Assembly: GCF_013184545.1 (NCBI RefSeq)
Contig: NZ_JAAOJA010000002.1
Coordinates: forward strand, 62,001 to 126,000
Reading direction: 5' to 3'
DNA: 64,000 nucleotides
Origin: Pseudomonas tumuqii
GTDB lineage: Bacteria; Pseudomonadota; Gammaproteobacteria; Pseudomonadales; Pseudomonadaceae
Both the position numbers and the translations under genes were made by a program. The notes beneath the pieces were generated by a model that had not been told where the DNA came from, searched no databases, and saw nothing but the letters and a program-made list of their open reading frames with translations. Of the stretch, positions 27,353 through 36,606 are shown in pieces. How positions within the stretch are numbered: position 1 is the stretch's first letter; each line of letters begins with the position of its first letter.

Positions 27353-27955
27353 ATGAGCGTACTCGTCGGTAAGAAAGCCCCTGATTTTGATGTTGCTGCA
27401 GTCCTCGGCAATGGTGAAATCGTCGACAGCTTCAGCCTGTCCTCGGCGATCAAGGGCAAATACGGCCTGGTGTTCTTCTATCCGCTGGATTTCACCTTCG
27501 TTTGCCCGTCCGAGCTGATCGCTCTGGATCGCCGCATTCCCGAGTTCCAGGAACGCAACGTCGAAGTGATTGGCGTGTCGATCGACTCGCACTTCACCCA
27601 CAATGCCTGGCGCAACACCCCGGTAGACCAGGGCGGCATTGGCCCGGTCAGGTACACCCTGGCGGCCGACATCAATCACGCCATCTGCAAGGCCTACGAC
27701 GTCGAGTCCGAAGACGGCGTGGCCTTCCGTGGCGCGTTCCTGATCGACTTGAATGGTGTGGTGCGTTCGCAGATCGTCAATGACCTGCCGCTGGGCCGCA
27801 ACATGGACGAGCTGTTGCGTCTGGTCGATGCCCTGCAATTCACCGAGGAGCATGGCGATGTCTGCCCGGCCAACTGGAAGAAAGGCGACAAAGGCATGAC
27901 CGCCTCGCCGGAAGGCGTGGCCAAGTACCTGACCGAGTACGCCGCCAGCCTGTAA
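27353..27955 (+). CDS. typical 2-Cys peroxiredoxin
   Basis: A 200-residue AhpC/TSA-family peroxidase that reduces hydrogen peroxide and organic hydroperoxides. The peroxidatic Cys is in FTFVCPSE (Cys51) and the resolving Cys in GDVCPANW near the C terminus. AAGGAG precedes the ATG. It is not paired with ahpF, so it probably uses thioredoxin. The neighbours concern iron storage, which links it to limiting Fenton chemistry. Confidence 0.94.
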   Translation: MSVLVGKKAPDFDVAAVLGNGEIVDSFSLSSAIKGKYGLVFFYPLDFTFVCPSELIALDRRIPEFQERNVEVIGVSIDSHFTHNAWRNTPVDQGGIGPVRYTLAADINHAICKAYDVESEDGVAFRGAFLIDLNGVVRSQIVNDLPLGRNMDELLRLVDALQFTEEHGDVCPANWKKGDKGMTASPEGVAKYLTEYAASL

Positions 27956-27970
27956 GGCTTACGCGACGTA

Positions 27971-28001
27971 CAAAAAAACCGGCTATATGCCGGTTTTTTT
28001 G
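27971..28001 (+). terminator. intrinsic terminator after peroxiredoxin
   Basis: CAAAAAAACCGGC / GCCGGTTTTTTTG with a TATAT loop, 15 bases after the stop codon. Symmetry makes it bidirectional. Confidence 0.9.
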
Positions 28002-28019
28002 TGGACGGGCTTCATCGAT

Positions 28020-28102
28020 GTAGGAGCGGCCCATGGCCGCGAGGCTTTATTGCCTGGTACAGCCGTTCGCGGGCATGCCTAGGCGGCCCCGTCACTCCTG
28101 CG
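28020..28102. repeat. REP-type intergenic repeat
   Basis: GTAGGAGCGGCC-ATGGCCGCG and its degenerate complement around CGCGGGCATGCC...CACTCCTGCG form an extragenic palindromic-type repeat common in pseudomonads. It sits between the convergent peroxiredoxin and rnt. Confidence 0.6.
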
Positions 28103-28116
28103 AATGAATACAGGCG

Positions 28117-28794
28117 TCAGTCGTCGAAATCCTGCCAGCCGCCCATTTCCTTCCAGCGGTTGACGATGCCGCAGAACAGTTCGGCGGTTTTTTCGGTGTC
28201 GTAGCGCGCCGAATGGGCTTCGCGACCGTCGAAGTCGATGCCGGCGGTCTGGCAGGCTTTGGCCAGGACGGTCTGACCGTAGGCGAGGCCGGCGAGGGTG
28301 GCGGTGTCGAAGCTGGAGAAAGGGTGGAAGGGGTTGCGCTTGATGTCGCAGCGCATCACGGCGGCATTGAGGAAGCCGAGGTCGAAGCTGCTGTTATGCC
28401 CGACCAGGATCGCCCGCTTGCAGCCGTTGGCTTTCAGCGACTTGCGCAGGCTGCGGAAGATCTCGGTCAGCGCGTGTTCTTCGCTGACGGCCATGCGCAG
28501 CGGGTGATCGAGCTTGATCCCGGTGAAGTCCAGGGCTGCCTGTTCGATATTGGCGCCGGCGAAGGGCTCGACGCGGAAGAACAGGGTGTGCTCGGGGTAG
28601 AGGAAGCCGCCTTCATCCATGCCGATGGTGGTGGCGGCGATTTCCAGCAGGGCATCGGTGGCGCAATTGAAGCCGCCGGTTTCCACATCCACGACGACCG
28701 GCAGGTAGCCGCGAAAGCGTTCCGCCATCGGATGGCGCGAGCCGCTGCCGGCATTCGGGTGATCCAGCTCGGTGTCGAAATGTTCGCCACTCAC
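28117..28794 (-). CDS. rnt: ribonuclease T
   Basis: A 225-residue DEDD-family 3' exoribonuclease that trims tRNA and other stable RNA ends. Catalytic motifs are visible as VVDVETGGF (Exo I), [12 protein letters not shown] (Exo II) and [14 protein letters not shown] (Exo III). Translation begins at GTG, and this GTGA overlaps the stop of pyrC by three bases, so the pair is coupled. The order matches P. aeruginosa as recalled. Confidence 0.95.
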   Translation of the reverse strand: MSGEHFDTELDHPNAGSGSRHPMAERFRGYLPVVVDVETGGFNCATDALLEIAATTIGMDEGGFLYPEHTLFFRVEPFAGANIEQAALDFTGIKLDHPLRMAVSEEHALTEIFRSLRKSLKANGCKRAILVGHNSSFDLGFLNAAVMRCDIKRNPFHPFSSFDTATLAGLAYGQTVLAKACQTAGIDFDGREAHSARYDTEKTAELFCGIVNRWKEMGGWQDFDD

Positions 28795-29837
28795 GCGTTG
28801 TTCTCCAGCAGGCGCCAGCGCAGTTTTTCACCAGCGCGCAGCGGGATTACGGTTTGATCGCCCAGCGGCAGTTCGCCAGGTACGACCCAGTCTTGACGAA
28901 CCAGGGTGATGGTCTCGCTGTTGCGCGGCAGGCCGTAGAAATCGGGGCCATGCTGGCTGGCGAAGGCTTCGAGCTTGTCCAGGGCATTGCGCTGCTCGAA
29001 CGCCTCGGCATACAGCTCGATGGCGGCATAGGCGCTGTAGCAACCGGCGCAACCGCAGGCGGCTTCCTTGGCGTGTCGGGCATGCGGTGCCGAGTCGGTG
29101 CCGAGGAAGAACTTGGTGCTGCCGCTGGTGGCGGCGTCGAGCAGGGCTTCCTGGTGCAGGTTGCGCTTGAGAATCGGCAGGCAGTAGAAGTGCGGGCGAA
29201 TGCCGCCAACCAGCATGTGGTTGCGGTTGTACAGCAGGTGGTGGGCGGTGATGGTGGCGCCGACGTTGGCCGAGGCCGCGTTGACGAACTCCACCGCATC
29301 GCTGGTGGTGATGTGCTCGAACACCACCTTGAGGGTCGGGAAGCGCTCGACCACCCGGCTCAGTTGCTCGTCGATAAAGTATTTTTCGCGGTCGAATACA
29401 TCGATCTCGCTGCGCGTCACTTCACCGTGCACCAGCAGCGGCAGGCCGATGTCGGCCATGGCCTCGAGGGTCGGGAAGATCTTGTCGATGCTGGTCACGC
29501 CGGAATCGGAATTGGTGGTGGCGCCGGCCGGGTAGAGCTTGGCGGCATGCACAAAGCCCGAGGCCTTGGCCGCGCGCACATCGGCCGGGCTGCTCAGGTC
29601 GGTGAGATAGAGCACCATCAAAGGCTCGAAACGACTGCCCGCCGGGCGTGCGGCGAGAATCCGCTGGCGGTAGGCATCGGCCTCGCTGGCATTGCGTACC
29701 GGCGGCACCAGATTGGGCATGATGATGGCGCGGGCGAAGGTCCGGGCGGCGTCGGCGACCGTGTGGGTCAGCACGGCGCCATCGCGCAGGTGAATATGCC
29801 AGTCGTCGGGACGCAGCAAAGTGAGGCGGTCGGTCAT
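28791..29837 (-). CDS. pyrC: dihydroorotase
   Basis: A 348-residue class II dihydroorotase closing carbamoyl aspartate to dihydroorotate in pyrimidine synthesis. Zinc ligands sit in [12 protein letters not shown], the carboxylated Lys in [17 protein letters not shown], then HITTSDA, and the catalytic Asp in [16 protein letters not shown]. The length equals that of the E. coli enzyme. It precedes rnt with overlapping codons and faces away from motY. Confidence 0.96.
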   Translation of the reverse strand: MTDRLTLLRPDDWHIHLRDGAVLTHTVADAARTFARAIIMPNLVPPVRNASEADAYRQRILAARPAGSRFEPLMVLYLTDLSSPADVRAAKASGFVHAAKLYPAGATTNSDSGVTSIDKIFPTLEAMADIGLPLLVHGEVTRSEIDVFDREKYFIDEQLSRVVERFPTLKVVFEHITTSDAVEFVNAASANVGATITAHHLLYNRNHMLVGGIRPHFYCLPILKRNLHQEALLDAATSGSTKFFLGTDSAPHARHAKEAACGCAGCYSAYAAIELYAEAFEQRNALDKLEAFASQHGPDFYGLPRNSETITLVRQDWVVPGELPLGDQTVIPLRAGEKLRWRLLENNA

Positions 29838-30076
29838 GGAGGTTTCCAGGCGGGCATTACGTGCCGGGAATGCTACCGGAAAAGCCCTGTCAGGGCACGC
29901 CGAAAGCGGTTCCTGGGCGATGAGCTGTCGCGGTAAACGCCAGACCGAGCAACCGCTCAAACGGAAACCCAGGTGGGCGAGCCGGTTGCGCTGAGCACGC
30001 CGACTCCATCGGCGGCTCAAGTTTTGTCCGGCGGCACCGATAGTCAGAAGGTACGTGGTATTTTCTGGAGTCTTCC

Positions 30077-30961
30077 GTGCGTCCGCCCTCACTCGTCCTC
30101 TTGTGCCTGTTGGCCAGTCAGCCAGCGCTAGCCATCACCTTCCAGACCCGCCTGGAGAAGGTCGAGTGGGCGGTTGCCGGTGACCAGTTCGAGTGCCGCC
30201 TGAGCCAGCCGGTCACCGATTTTGGCGCGGGCATCTTCGTGCGGCGGGCCGGCGAGCAGGCGACCTTCAATTTGCAGGCGCCTGAGCGCTGGCTGGGCGC
30301 CGGTTCGGCAACGCTGCTGGCGGCGGCTGCGCCCTGGCAACCGGGGCGCGGCGATATCAACCTGGGGGCGGTCAGGGTCGGCAACGGCGAGGTGCCGTTC
30401 AGCAGCACTCAGGAGCAGGCCAGTCGTCTGCTCGTCGGCTTGCTCGAGGGCCGTAGCCCGCTGATCCGTCATCGCACCCGGCAGGCTGGCGACAGCCTCG
30501 AAGTGCGCTTGCTGCCGGTCAGATTCCGCAAGGCGTACAACGATTATCTGGCGTGTACGGCCAAGCTGCTGCCGGTCAATTTCGAGCAGATCCGCCAGTC
30601 CCATGTCGGCTTTCCGGGCGGTGGCGTTGATCTGGCGCCGCTGGCCCAGGCCAAGCTGGACATCATCCTGAGTTATCTCAAGGCCGACCCCAGCGTCAAT
30701 CGCATCGAACTCGACGGGCATGCCGACAACAGTGGCAATCGCCTGACCAATCGCGACCTGTCGCGGCGCCGCGCCCTGGCGGTGATGGAGTATCTGAAAG
30801 CCAATGGTGTGCCGGCCGAGCAGATTACCCTGCGCTTTCATGGCGAGCGTTACCCGCTGGCGCCGAATAACAGTGAAGCCAATCGCGCCAAGAACCGCCG
30901 GGTAACCGTGGCGTTGGCGCGTGTCGCCGAGGCCGCTGGAACACCTGAAACCCCGCTGTAG
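30077..30961 (+). CDS. motY: flagellar stator-associated OmpA-like protein MotY
   Basis: A 294-residue periplasmic protein with a signal peptide (about 1-20), an N-terminal domain that contacts the basal-body rod/T ring, and a C-terminal OmpA/MotB-like peptidoglycan-binding domain (about 160-285, with [23 protein letters not shown]). It is needed for stator function with MotAB/MotCD in Pseudomonas and Vibrio. The start is GTG with CTGGAG ahead of it. No other motility genes are adjacent, and the pyrC-motY-argG order agrees with P. aeruginosa as recalled. Confidence 0.88.
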   Translation: MRPPSLVLLCLLASQPALAITFQTRLEKVEWAVAGDQFECRLSQPVTDFGAGIFVRRAGEQATFNLQAPERWLGAGSATLLAAAAPWQPGRGDINLGAVRVGNGEVPFSSTQEQASRLLVGLLEGRSPLIRHRTRQAGDSLEVRLLPVRFRKAYNDYLACTAKLLPVNFEQIRQSHVGFPGGGVDLAPLAQAKLDIILSYLKADPSVNRIELDGHADNSGNRLTNRDLSRRRALAVMEYLKANGVPAEQITLRFHGERYPLAPNNSEANRAKNRRVTVALARVAEAAGTPETPL

Positions 30962-31117
30962 CGCTGCCTGCAGCGGCGTCCTGAGTCGAGGCGAGTGGGG
31001 CGGGCGGCGCTCAGGCGTTGCCGCTTCGTCGTCACAGGCTGTCGCAGCGCTGTAAATCATCCTGCGTGACCAGTAGAATCACGGGTTTTCCCGAACAACC
31101 CCGTGGAGTTGATTGGC

Positions 31118-32335
<1,218 letters not shown>

Positions 32336-32409
32336 TAGCGCTTGCCTCTGCTCGTGAGTGATCGCGAGCAAGGACTCGGCGTCCCCCTCGCTCCGACAAA
32401 GAGCTTGGC

Positions 32410-32434
32410 AACCCCGGCCATAGGCCGGGGTTTT
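32410..32434 (+). terminator. intrinsic terminator after argG
   Basis: AACCCCGGCC / GGCCGGGGTT with an ATA loop, followed by TTTAATTTA. It lies between argG and gloA. Confidence 0.85.
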
Positions 32435-32459
32435 AATTTATACGACGAGGAGAAACCTG

Positions 32460-32852
32460 ATGAGACTGCTGCACACCATGCTGCGAGTCGGCGATCTGGA
32501 TAAATCCATCGCCTTCTACACCGACGTGCTGGGCATGACCCTGTTGCGCCGCAAGGATTACCCGGACGGCCAGTTCACCCTGGCCTTCGTCGGCTACGGC
32601 GACGAGGCGCATAACAGCGTGATCGAGCTGACCCATAACTGGGGCGTGGACAGCTACGAGCTGGGCACCGGCTACGGCCACATCGCCCTGGAAGTGGCGG
32701 ATGTCTACAAGGCCTGTGACGACATCCGTGCCCGTGGCGGCAAGATCACCCGCGAGCCGGGGCCGATGAAGCACGGCAGCAGCATCCTGGCCTTCGTCGA
32801 AGACCCGGATGGCTACAAGATCGAGTTGCTGTCGCCATCGCGCAAGGACTGA
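32460..32852 (+). CDS. gloA: lactoylglutathione lyase (glyoxalase I)
   Basis: A 130-residue VOC-fold metalloenzyme turning the methylglyoxal-glutathione hemithioacetal into S-lactoylglutathione. Metal ligands are His5 (in RLLHTMLRV), the Glu in NSVIELTHN, His in GYGHIALEV and the C-terminal Glu in GYKIELL. Size fits the short Ni2+-type E. coli enzyme. AGGAG lies 10 bases before the ATG. Confidence 0.95.
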   Translation: MRLLHTMLRVGDLDKSIAFYTDVLGMTLLRRKDYPDGQFTLAFVGYGDEAHNSVIELTHNWGVDSYELGTGYGHIALEVADVYKACDDIRARGGKITREPGPMKHGSSILAFVEDPDGYKIELLSPSRKD

Positions 32853-32870
32853 GGGTACGGCTCCTGTCTT

Positions 32871-32952
32871 GTAGGAATGGCGGGGACGCCCAGGCCCATG
32901 GCCGCGATAGGGCATGCCTGCAAAAAGCATCGCGGGCATGGCCCGCTCCTAC
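32871..32952. repeat. REP-type inverted repeat
   Basis: GTAGGA...TCCTAC bounds the element, with inner partners CCATGGCCGCGAT and ATCGCGGGCATGG. It resembles the repeat at 28020. It follows gloA. Confidence 0.65.
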
Positions 32953-32970
32953 GAAGAAACAACCGAAACC

Positions 32971-33025
32971 CGTAGCCCGGATGTAATCCGGGACGGGTAT
33001 TTCCCCGGATTTCATCCGGGCTACG
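32971..33025. repeat. second intergenic palindrome (GTAGCCCGGATG type)
   Basis: CGTAGCCCGGATG and CATCCGGGCTACG are perfect complements enclosing a short inner repeat. The same ends occur as dispersed palindromes in many pseudomonads, and a related one lies at 36525. Confidence 0.7.
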
Positions 33026-33028
33026 AAC

Positions 33029-33060
33029 GAAAAAGCCCTGCTGATCAGCAGGGCTTTTTC
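33029..33060. terminator. bidirectional terminator (rsx-nth operon side)
   Basis: GAAAAAGCCCTGCT / AGCAGGGCTTTTTC around GATC is perfectly symmetrical, with T runs on both strands. It ends the leftward rsx-nth transcription unit and any read-through from gloA. Confidence 0.9.
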
Positions 33061-33075
33061 TTATCCGGTTCAGGC

Positions 33076-33255
33076 TTACAGGTCGAAGTCATATTCGGCC
33101 AGTTGTTTGTGCAAGCGCCGCTCTTCGAGGAAGTTGTCGATGACGCGCCGTTTGGTCAGGTTGGTTTTGGCAACCTCCACAGGTGCTTCGCCATCGTCGG
33201 CATCTTCTGCGACAAAGTCTTCGTCGAGCTCGAGGTCTTCTTTACCAGTGCTCAT
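33076..33255 (-). CDS. small acidic conserved protein (PA3496-like)
   Basis: A 59-residue protein, very acidic in its first half (residues 4-25 mostly D, E, A) and basic after that (TKRRVIDNFLEERRLHKQL). It ends DFDL. GGGAG is eight bases before the ATG at 33255, while an in-frame GTG at 33264 is too close to it. A gene like this is next to nth in P. aeruginosa as I recall. No function is known. Confidence 0.75.
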   Translation of the reverse strand: MSTGKEDLELDEDFVAEDADDGEAPVEVAKTNLTKRRVIDNFLEERRLHKQLAEYDFDL

Positions 33256-33361
33256 GTTTTTCACTCCCGGCTACAAGGGCCATTTGCGCACCTTATAGCG
33301 GCAAAACCGGGGCGGGTAAAAAAGATTTTTTCAATCGATCAGATGTAAAACCATTGAAAGC

Positions 33362-34000
33362 TCAATCGTCCGAGGTTTTGTGCTTGTATTCGCACAGGTC
33401 TTCGATGCGGCAACTGCCGCAGCGCGGCTTGCGCGCCTGGCACACATAACGGCCATGGAGGATCAGCCAGTGGTGTGAATCGAGGAGAAACTCCTTGGGC
33501 ACGAACTTCAGCAGCTTCTTTTCCACCTCGAGCACATTCTTGCCGGGGGCAATCCCGGTGCGGTTGCTGACCCGGAAAATATGCGTGTCCACCGCCATGG
33601 TCAGCTGGCGAAAGGCCGTATTGAGCACCACGTTGGCGGTCTTGCGGCCGACTCCGGGCAGGGCTTCGAGCTCCTCGCGGCTCTGTGGCACCTGGCTGCC
33701 ATGTTTTTCCACCAGGATGCGGCAGGTCTCGATGATGTTCCGCGCCTTGCCGTTGTACAGGCCGATGGTCTTGATGTACGCGGACAGGCCCTCGACGCCC
33801 AGGGCATGGATAGCCTCCGGCGTATTGGCGACGGCAAACAGTTTGGCGGTGGCCTTGTTGACCCCGACGTCGGTGGCTTGGGCCGAGAGGATCACCGCGA
33901 TCAGCAGTTCGAAGGGCGAGCCGTAGGCCAGTTCGGTCTTGGGTTCCGGATTGTCTTCTTGCAGGCGACGAAAGATTTCGCGGCGTTTGGCGGCGTTCAC
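33362..34000 (-). CDS. nth: endonuclease III
   Basis: A 212-residue DNA glycosylase/AP lyase removing oxidised pyrimidines. The helix-hairpin-helix [14 protein letters not shown] contains the catalytic Lys, the catalytic Asp is in [11 protein letters not shown], and the C-terminal [4Fe-4S] cluster motif Cys-x6-Cys-x2-Cys-x5-Cys is complete in [17 protein letters not shown]. Its start overlaps the rsxE stop by four bases, as in many gammaproteobacteria where nth ends the rsx operon. Confidence 0.96.
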   Translation of the reverse strand: MNAAKRREIFRRLQEDNPEPKTELAYGSPFELLIAVILSAQATDVGVNKATAKLFAVANTPEAIHALGVEGLSAYIKTIGLYNGKARNIIETCRILVEKHGSQVPQSREELEALPGVGRKTANVVLNTAFRQLTMAVDTHIFRVSNRTGIAPGKNVLEVEKKLLKFVPKEFLLDSHHWLILHGRYVCQARKPRCGSCRIEDLCEYKHKTSDD

Positions 34001-34710
34001 TCGATGACTCCGGTGACCCGCACCCGACGGCTTTGCACTGGCATATCGACCTGTTGTGCCTTGGCCCGTTCGGCCAGCACTTCATCGATGCGATTCTTGC
34101 CGGCGATCAGCAGGCCCAGCACGATAAAGGCCCCCGGGGGCAGGATGGCCAGGAGAAAGCCTTTGTAGTCGGCGAAAAGGGTCAGCTGCCAATCGGCTGC
34201 GAGCGGGCCGAACAGCAGGTGCATGTTGGCGAACAGCGCGCCGGTGCCGAGCAGTTCGCGGACGGCGCCGATCATGACCAGCACCGCGCCGAACCCGATA
34301 CCCATCACCAGGCCGTCATAGGCTGCCCGCCCGGGGTCGTTCTTCGCCGCAAAGCCGTCGGCGCGGCCGAGGATCACGCAGTTGGTGGTGATCAGCGGGA
34401 TGAAGATGCCGAGGATCTGGTACAGCTCGTAGGTGAAGGCCTGCATCAATAGCTCGATGCAGGTGGTCAGGGCGGCGATGATCATCACGAAGGCCGGCAG
34501 ACGCACGGCGGTATTGACCACGCCGCGCACCAGTGACACTGCGGTGTTGGAACAGACCAGCACCACCGCACTAGCCAGCGCCAGGCCCAGGGCGTTGACC
34601 GTGGAGTTGCTGACGCCGAGCAGCGGGCAGAGGCCGAGCAGCTGAACCAGCGCCGGGTTGTTCTTCCACAGACCGTTAAGGGTGATGTCGCGATAGCTGG
34701 GGCTGCTCAT
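33997..34710 (-). CDS. rsxE: electron transport complex subunit RsxE/RnfE
   Basis: A 237-residue inner-membrane subunit with six likely helices (for example [21 protein letters not shown] near 23-43, and [21 protein letters not shown]). RsxA and RsxE are inverted homologous membrane partners, and together they hold a [2Fe-2S] cluster in the Rnf complex. Start and stop both overlap neighbours by four bases (ATGA). It belongs to the six-gene rsxABCDGE unit that ends with nth. Confidence 0.95.
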   Translation of the reverse strand: MSSPSYRDITLNGLWKNNPALVQLLGLCPLLGVSNSTVNALGLALASAVVLVCSNTAVSLVRGVVNTAVRLPAFVMIIAALTTCIELLMQAFTYELYQILGIFIPLITTNCVILGRADGFAAKNDPGRAAYDGLVMGIGFGAVLVMIGAVRELLGTGALFANMHLLFGPLAADWQLTLFADYKGFLLAILPPGAFIVLGLLIAGKNRIDEVLAERAKAQQVDMPVQSRRVRVTGVIE

Positions 34711-35423
34711 GGCGCGGTTCCTCGATCGTCAGGGGCGCTGCTGTCGCCCTCGCGGCTAGCGGCACTGTCGGCGGGCGCATGACTGGCCGCGCCAGTAGTG
34801 CCGGCGACCAGCAGTTCAGCGCGATGCTGATCGAAATACAACAGCGCGTTATGCACCGCTTTGACTACCGCGCGCGGAGTGATGGTGGCGCCGGCGAACT
34901 GATCGAATTCGCCGCGATCCTTCTTCACTGCCCAGCCGGCCTCACCTGGATCGCTCAGTGATTTGCCGATGAAGCCCAGGATCCAGTTGCTTTTGCTCAG
35001 TTCGATCTTGTCGCCCAGGCCGGGCGTTTCACGGTGGTTGAGCACGCGCACGCCGGCCAGGCGGCCATCGGCGTGAATACCGACCAGCAAGCGGATCGCG
35101 CCGCTGTACCCGTCCGGCGCGGTGGCCTGGAGGATCACCGCGCTAGGCTGGCCGTCCTTCAGGCCGATATAGGCGGTTTGCGGCAGCTTGTTGCCGAGCA
35201 GCAGGGGATCGTGCACCTGGATGCGGTTGTCCAGCAGATGATTGTCGTAGCTGTCCGCCGGGAGGATTTCCGCCAGGGTGCGCATCTGCGCCTGGTGCTG
35301 GGACGATGCGATCCGCGTGGCGGTGGCTTGCTGGATCAGTGTCACCAGGCCCACCGTGACGATGGCGAAGAGGCCGAGCACCAGACTGTTTTTCAGCATC
35401 GAACGGCTGATTTCCGGGAGCAT
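34707..35423 (-). CDS. rsxG: electron transport complex subunit RsxG/RnfG
   Basis: A 238-residue subunit with one N-terminal membrane helix and a periplasmic flavin domain. The covalent FMN-Thr site is in [15 protein letters not shown], matching the S/T-GA-T-x-T motif. A C-terminal tail rich in Ala and Ser (about 200-238) is longer than in E. coli RsxG. It overlaps rsxE by four bases and lies 3 bases from rsxD. Confidence 0.94.
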   Translation of the reverse strand: MLPEISRSMLKNSLVLGLFAIVTVGLVTLIQQATATRIASSQHQAQMRTLAEILPADSYDNHLLDNRIQVHDPLLLGNKLPQTAYIGLKDGQPSAVILQATAPDGYSGAIRLLVGIHADGRLAGVRVLNHRETPGLGDKIELSKSNWILGFIGKSLSDPGEAGWAVKKDRGEFDQFAGATITPRAVVKAVHNALLYFDQHRAELLVAGTTGAASHAPADSAASREGDSSAPDDRGTAP

Positions 35424-35426
35424 GCT

Positions 35427-36458
35427 CTATTCTCCCAACCTGAAGCCGCGAGTCGGCTTGCGATGACCGTAGGTGCGCGGCCTCGTGTAGTAATCGATGG
35501 TCGGCGCGGCCAGGTTCATCAGCAGCACGGCGAAGGCCACGGCATCCGGGTAGCCGCCCCAGGCGCGGATCACATAGACCAGCACGCCGACGCCGGCGCC
35601 GAAAATCAGCCGGCCGAGGTTGCTGGTGGCGCCGGATACCGGGTCGGTGACGATGAAGAAGGCGCCGAGCATGGTGGCGCCGGTGAGCAGGTGAAACAGC
35701 GGCGAGCCGTTGGAATCCGAACCCGAACCATTCCAGAACAGCAGGCTCATGAGCGCCAGGGCGGCGAGCATGCCCGCGGGTGCGTGCCAGGTGAACAGGC
35801 GCTTGTAGAGCAGATAGAGGCCGCCGGCGAGAAAGGCCAGATTGACCGCCTCAACCGCGTTACCGCCAAAGCGGCCAAATGCCGGGTTTTGTGCCCAGAG
35901 TTCGTCCATGGTCAGGCTTTTATTGATCTTGATGGCATCCAGTGCGGTGGCCTGGGTCCAGCCATCGGGCAGGGCGGCCAGGCCGAAAATGTGCTGCAGG
36001 CCATCGAGCAGGCCGACCGTGTGCGGCGCCGGCCAACTGGTCATTTCCACCGGGAAGGAGATCAGCACCACCACATAACCGAGCATCGCCGGGTTGAACG
36101 GGTTCTGCCCGAGGCCGCCGTACAGTTGCTTGCCGAAGACAATGGCGAAACCGGTGGCGATCAGGGTCAGCCACCAGGGCGAATAGGGCGGCAGGGCCAG
36201 GGCCAGCAGCACCGCGGTGACCAGGGCGCTGTAGTCCTTGAGGAAGAAACCCAGGGGGCGCTGGCGTAGGGCCAGGATCGCCGCCTCGAAACCCAGGGCG
36301 CAGGCGCTGGCCCAGAGCAGGTTGATCAGGGTGCCGAAGCCGAACAGCCAGGTCAGCGCCAGGATCCCCGGCACGGTGGCCAGCAGTACCTGCAGCATCA
36401 CCTGCTGGGTGCGATTGCTGCCCTTGGCGTGGGGCGATGTGATACGGGGCAGGGCCAT
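35427..36458 (-). CDS. rsxD: electron transport complex subunit RsxD/RnfD
   Basis: A 343-residue integral membrane subunit with about 8-10 helices. The covalent FMN site is Thr in DPVSGATSN, and the FNPAMLGYVVVL motif is typical of NqrB/RnfD. The Rsx complex uses ion-motive force to move electrons, in E. coli to keep SoxR reduced. A 148-bp gap with an intergenic repeat separates it from rsxC, unlike the tight spacing elsewhere in the operon. Confidence 0.94.
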   Translation of the reverse strand: MALPRITSPHAKGSNRTQQVMLQVLLATVPGILALTWLFGFGTLINLLWASACALGFEAAILALRQRPLGFFLKDYSALVTAVLLALALPPYSPWWLTLIATGFAIVFGKQLYGGLGQNPFNPAMLGYVVVLISFPVEMTSWPAPHTVGLLDGLQHIFGLAALPDGWTQATALDAIKINKSLTMDELWAQNPAFGRFGGNAVEAVNLAFLAGGLYLLYKRLFTWHAPAGMLAALALMSLLFWNGSGSDSNGSPLFHLLTGATMLGAFFIVTDPVSGATSNLGRLIFGAGVGVLVYVIRAWGGYPDAVAFAVLLMNLAAPTIDYYTRPRTYGHRKPTRGFRLGE

Positions 36459-36524
36459 TGGCTCTCCGGTTGGTGTCTTGCGTCGGCTGCGCGGTGCGCG
36501 GCCTTAACAGCTGTTCAGAATCGT

Positions 36525-36594
36525 AGCCCGGCTGCACTCCGGGGCATTTCCAGCGGGCATGCTCGGTGCAGCGCTCCCGGATTGCAGCCGGGCT
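36525..36594. repeat. intergenic palindrome inside the rsx operon
   Basis: AGCCCGGCTGCA and TGCAGCCGGGCT are perfect 12-bp arms about 46 bases apart, with ACTCCGGGG / CTCCCGGAT partners inside. It sits in the rsxC-rsxD gap and is related to the palindrome at 32971. Confidence 0.7.
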
Positions 36595-36606
36595 CCGGGG
36601 TGTCGG

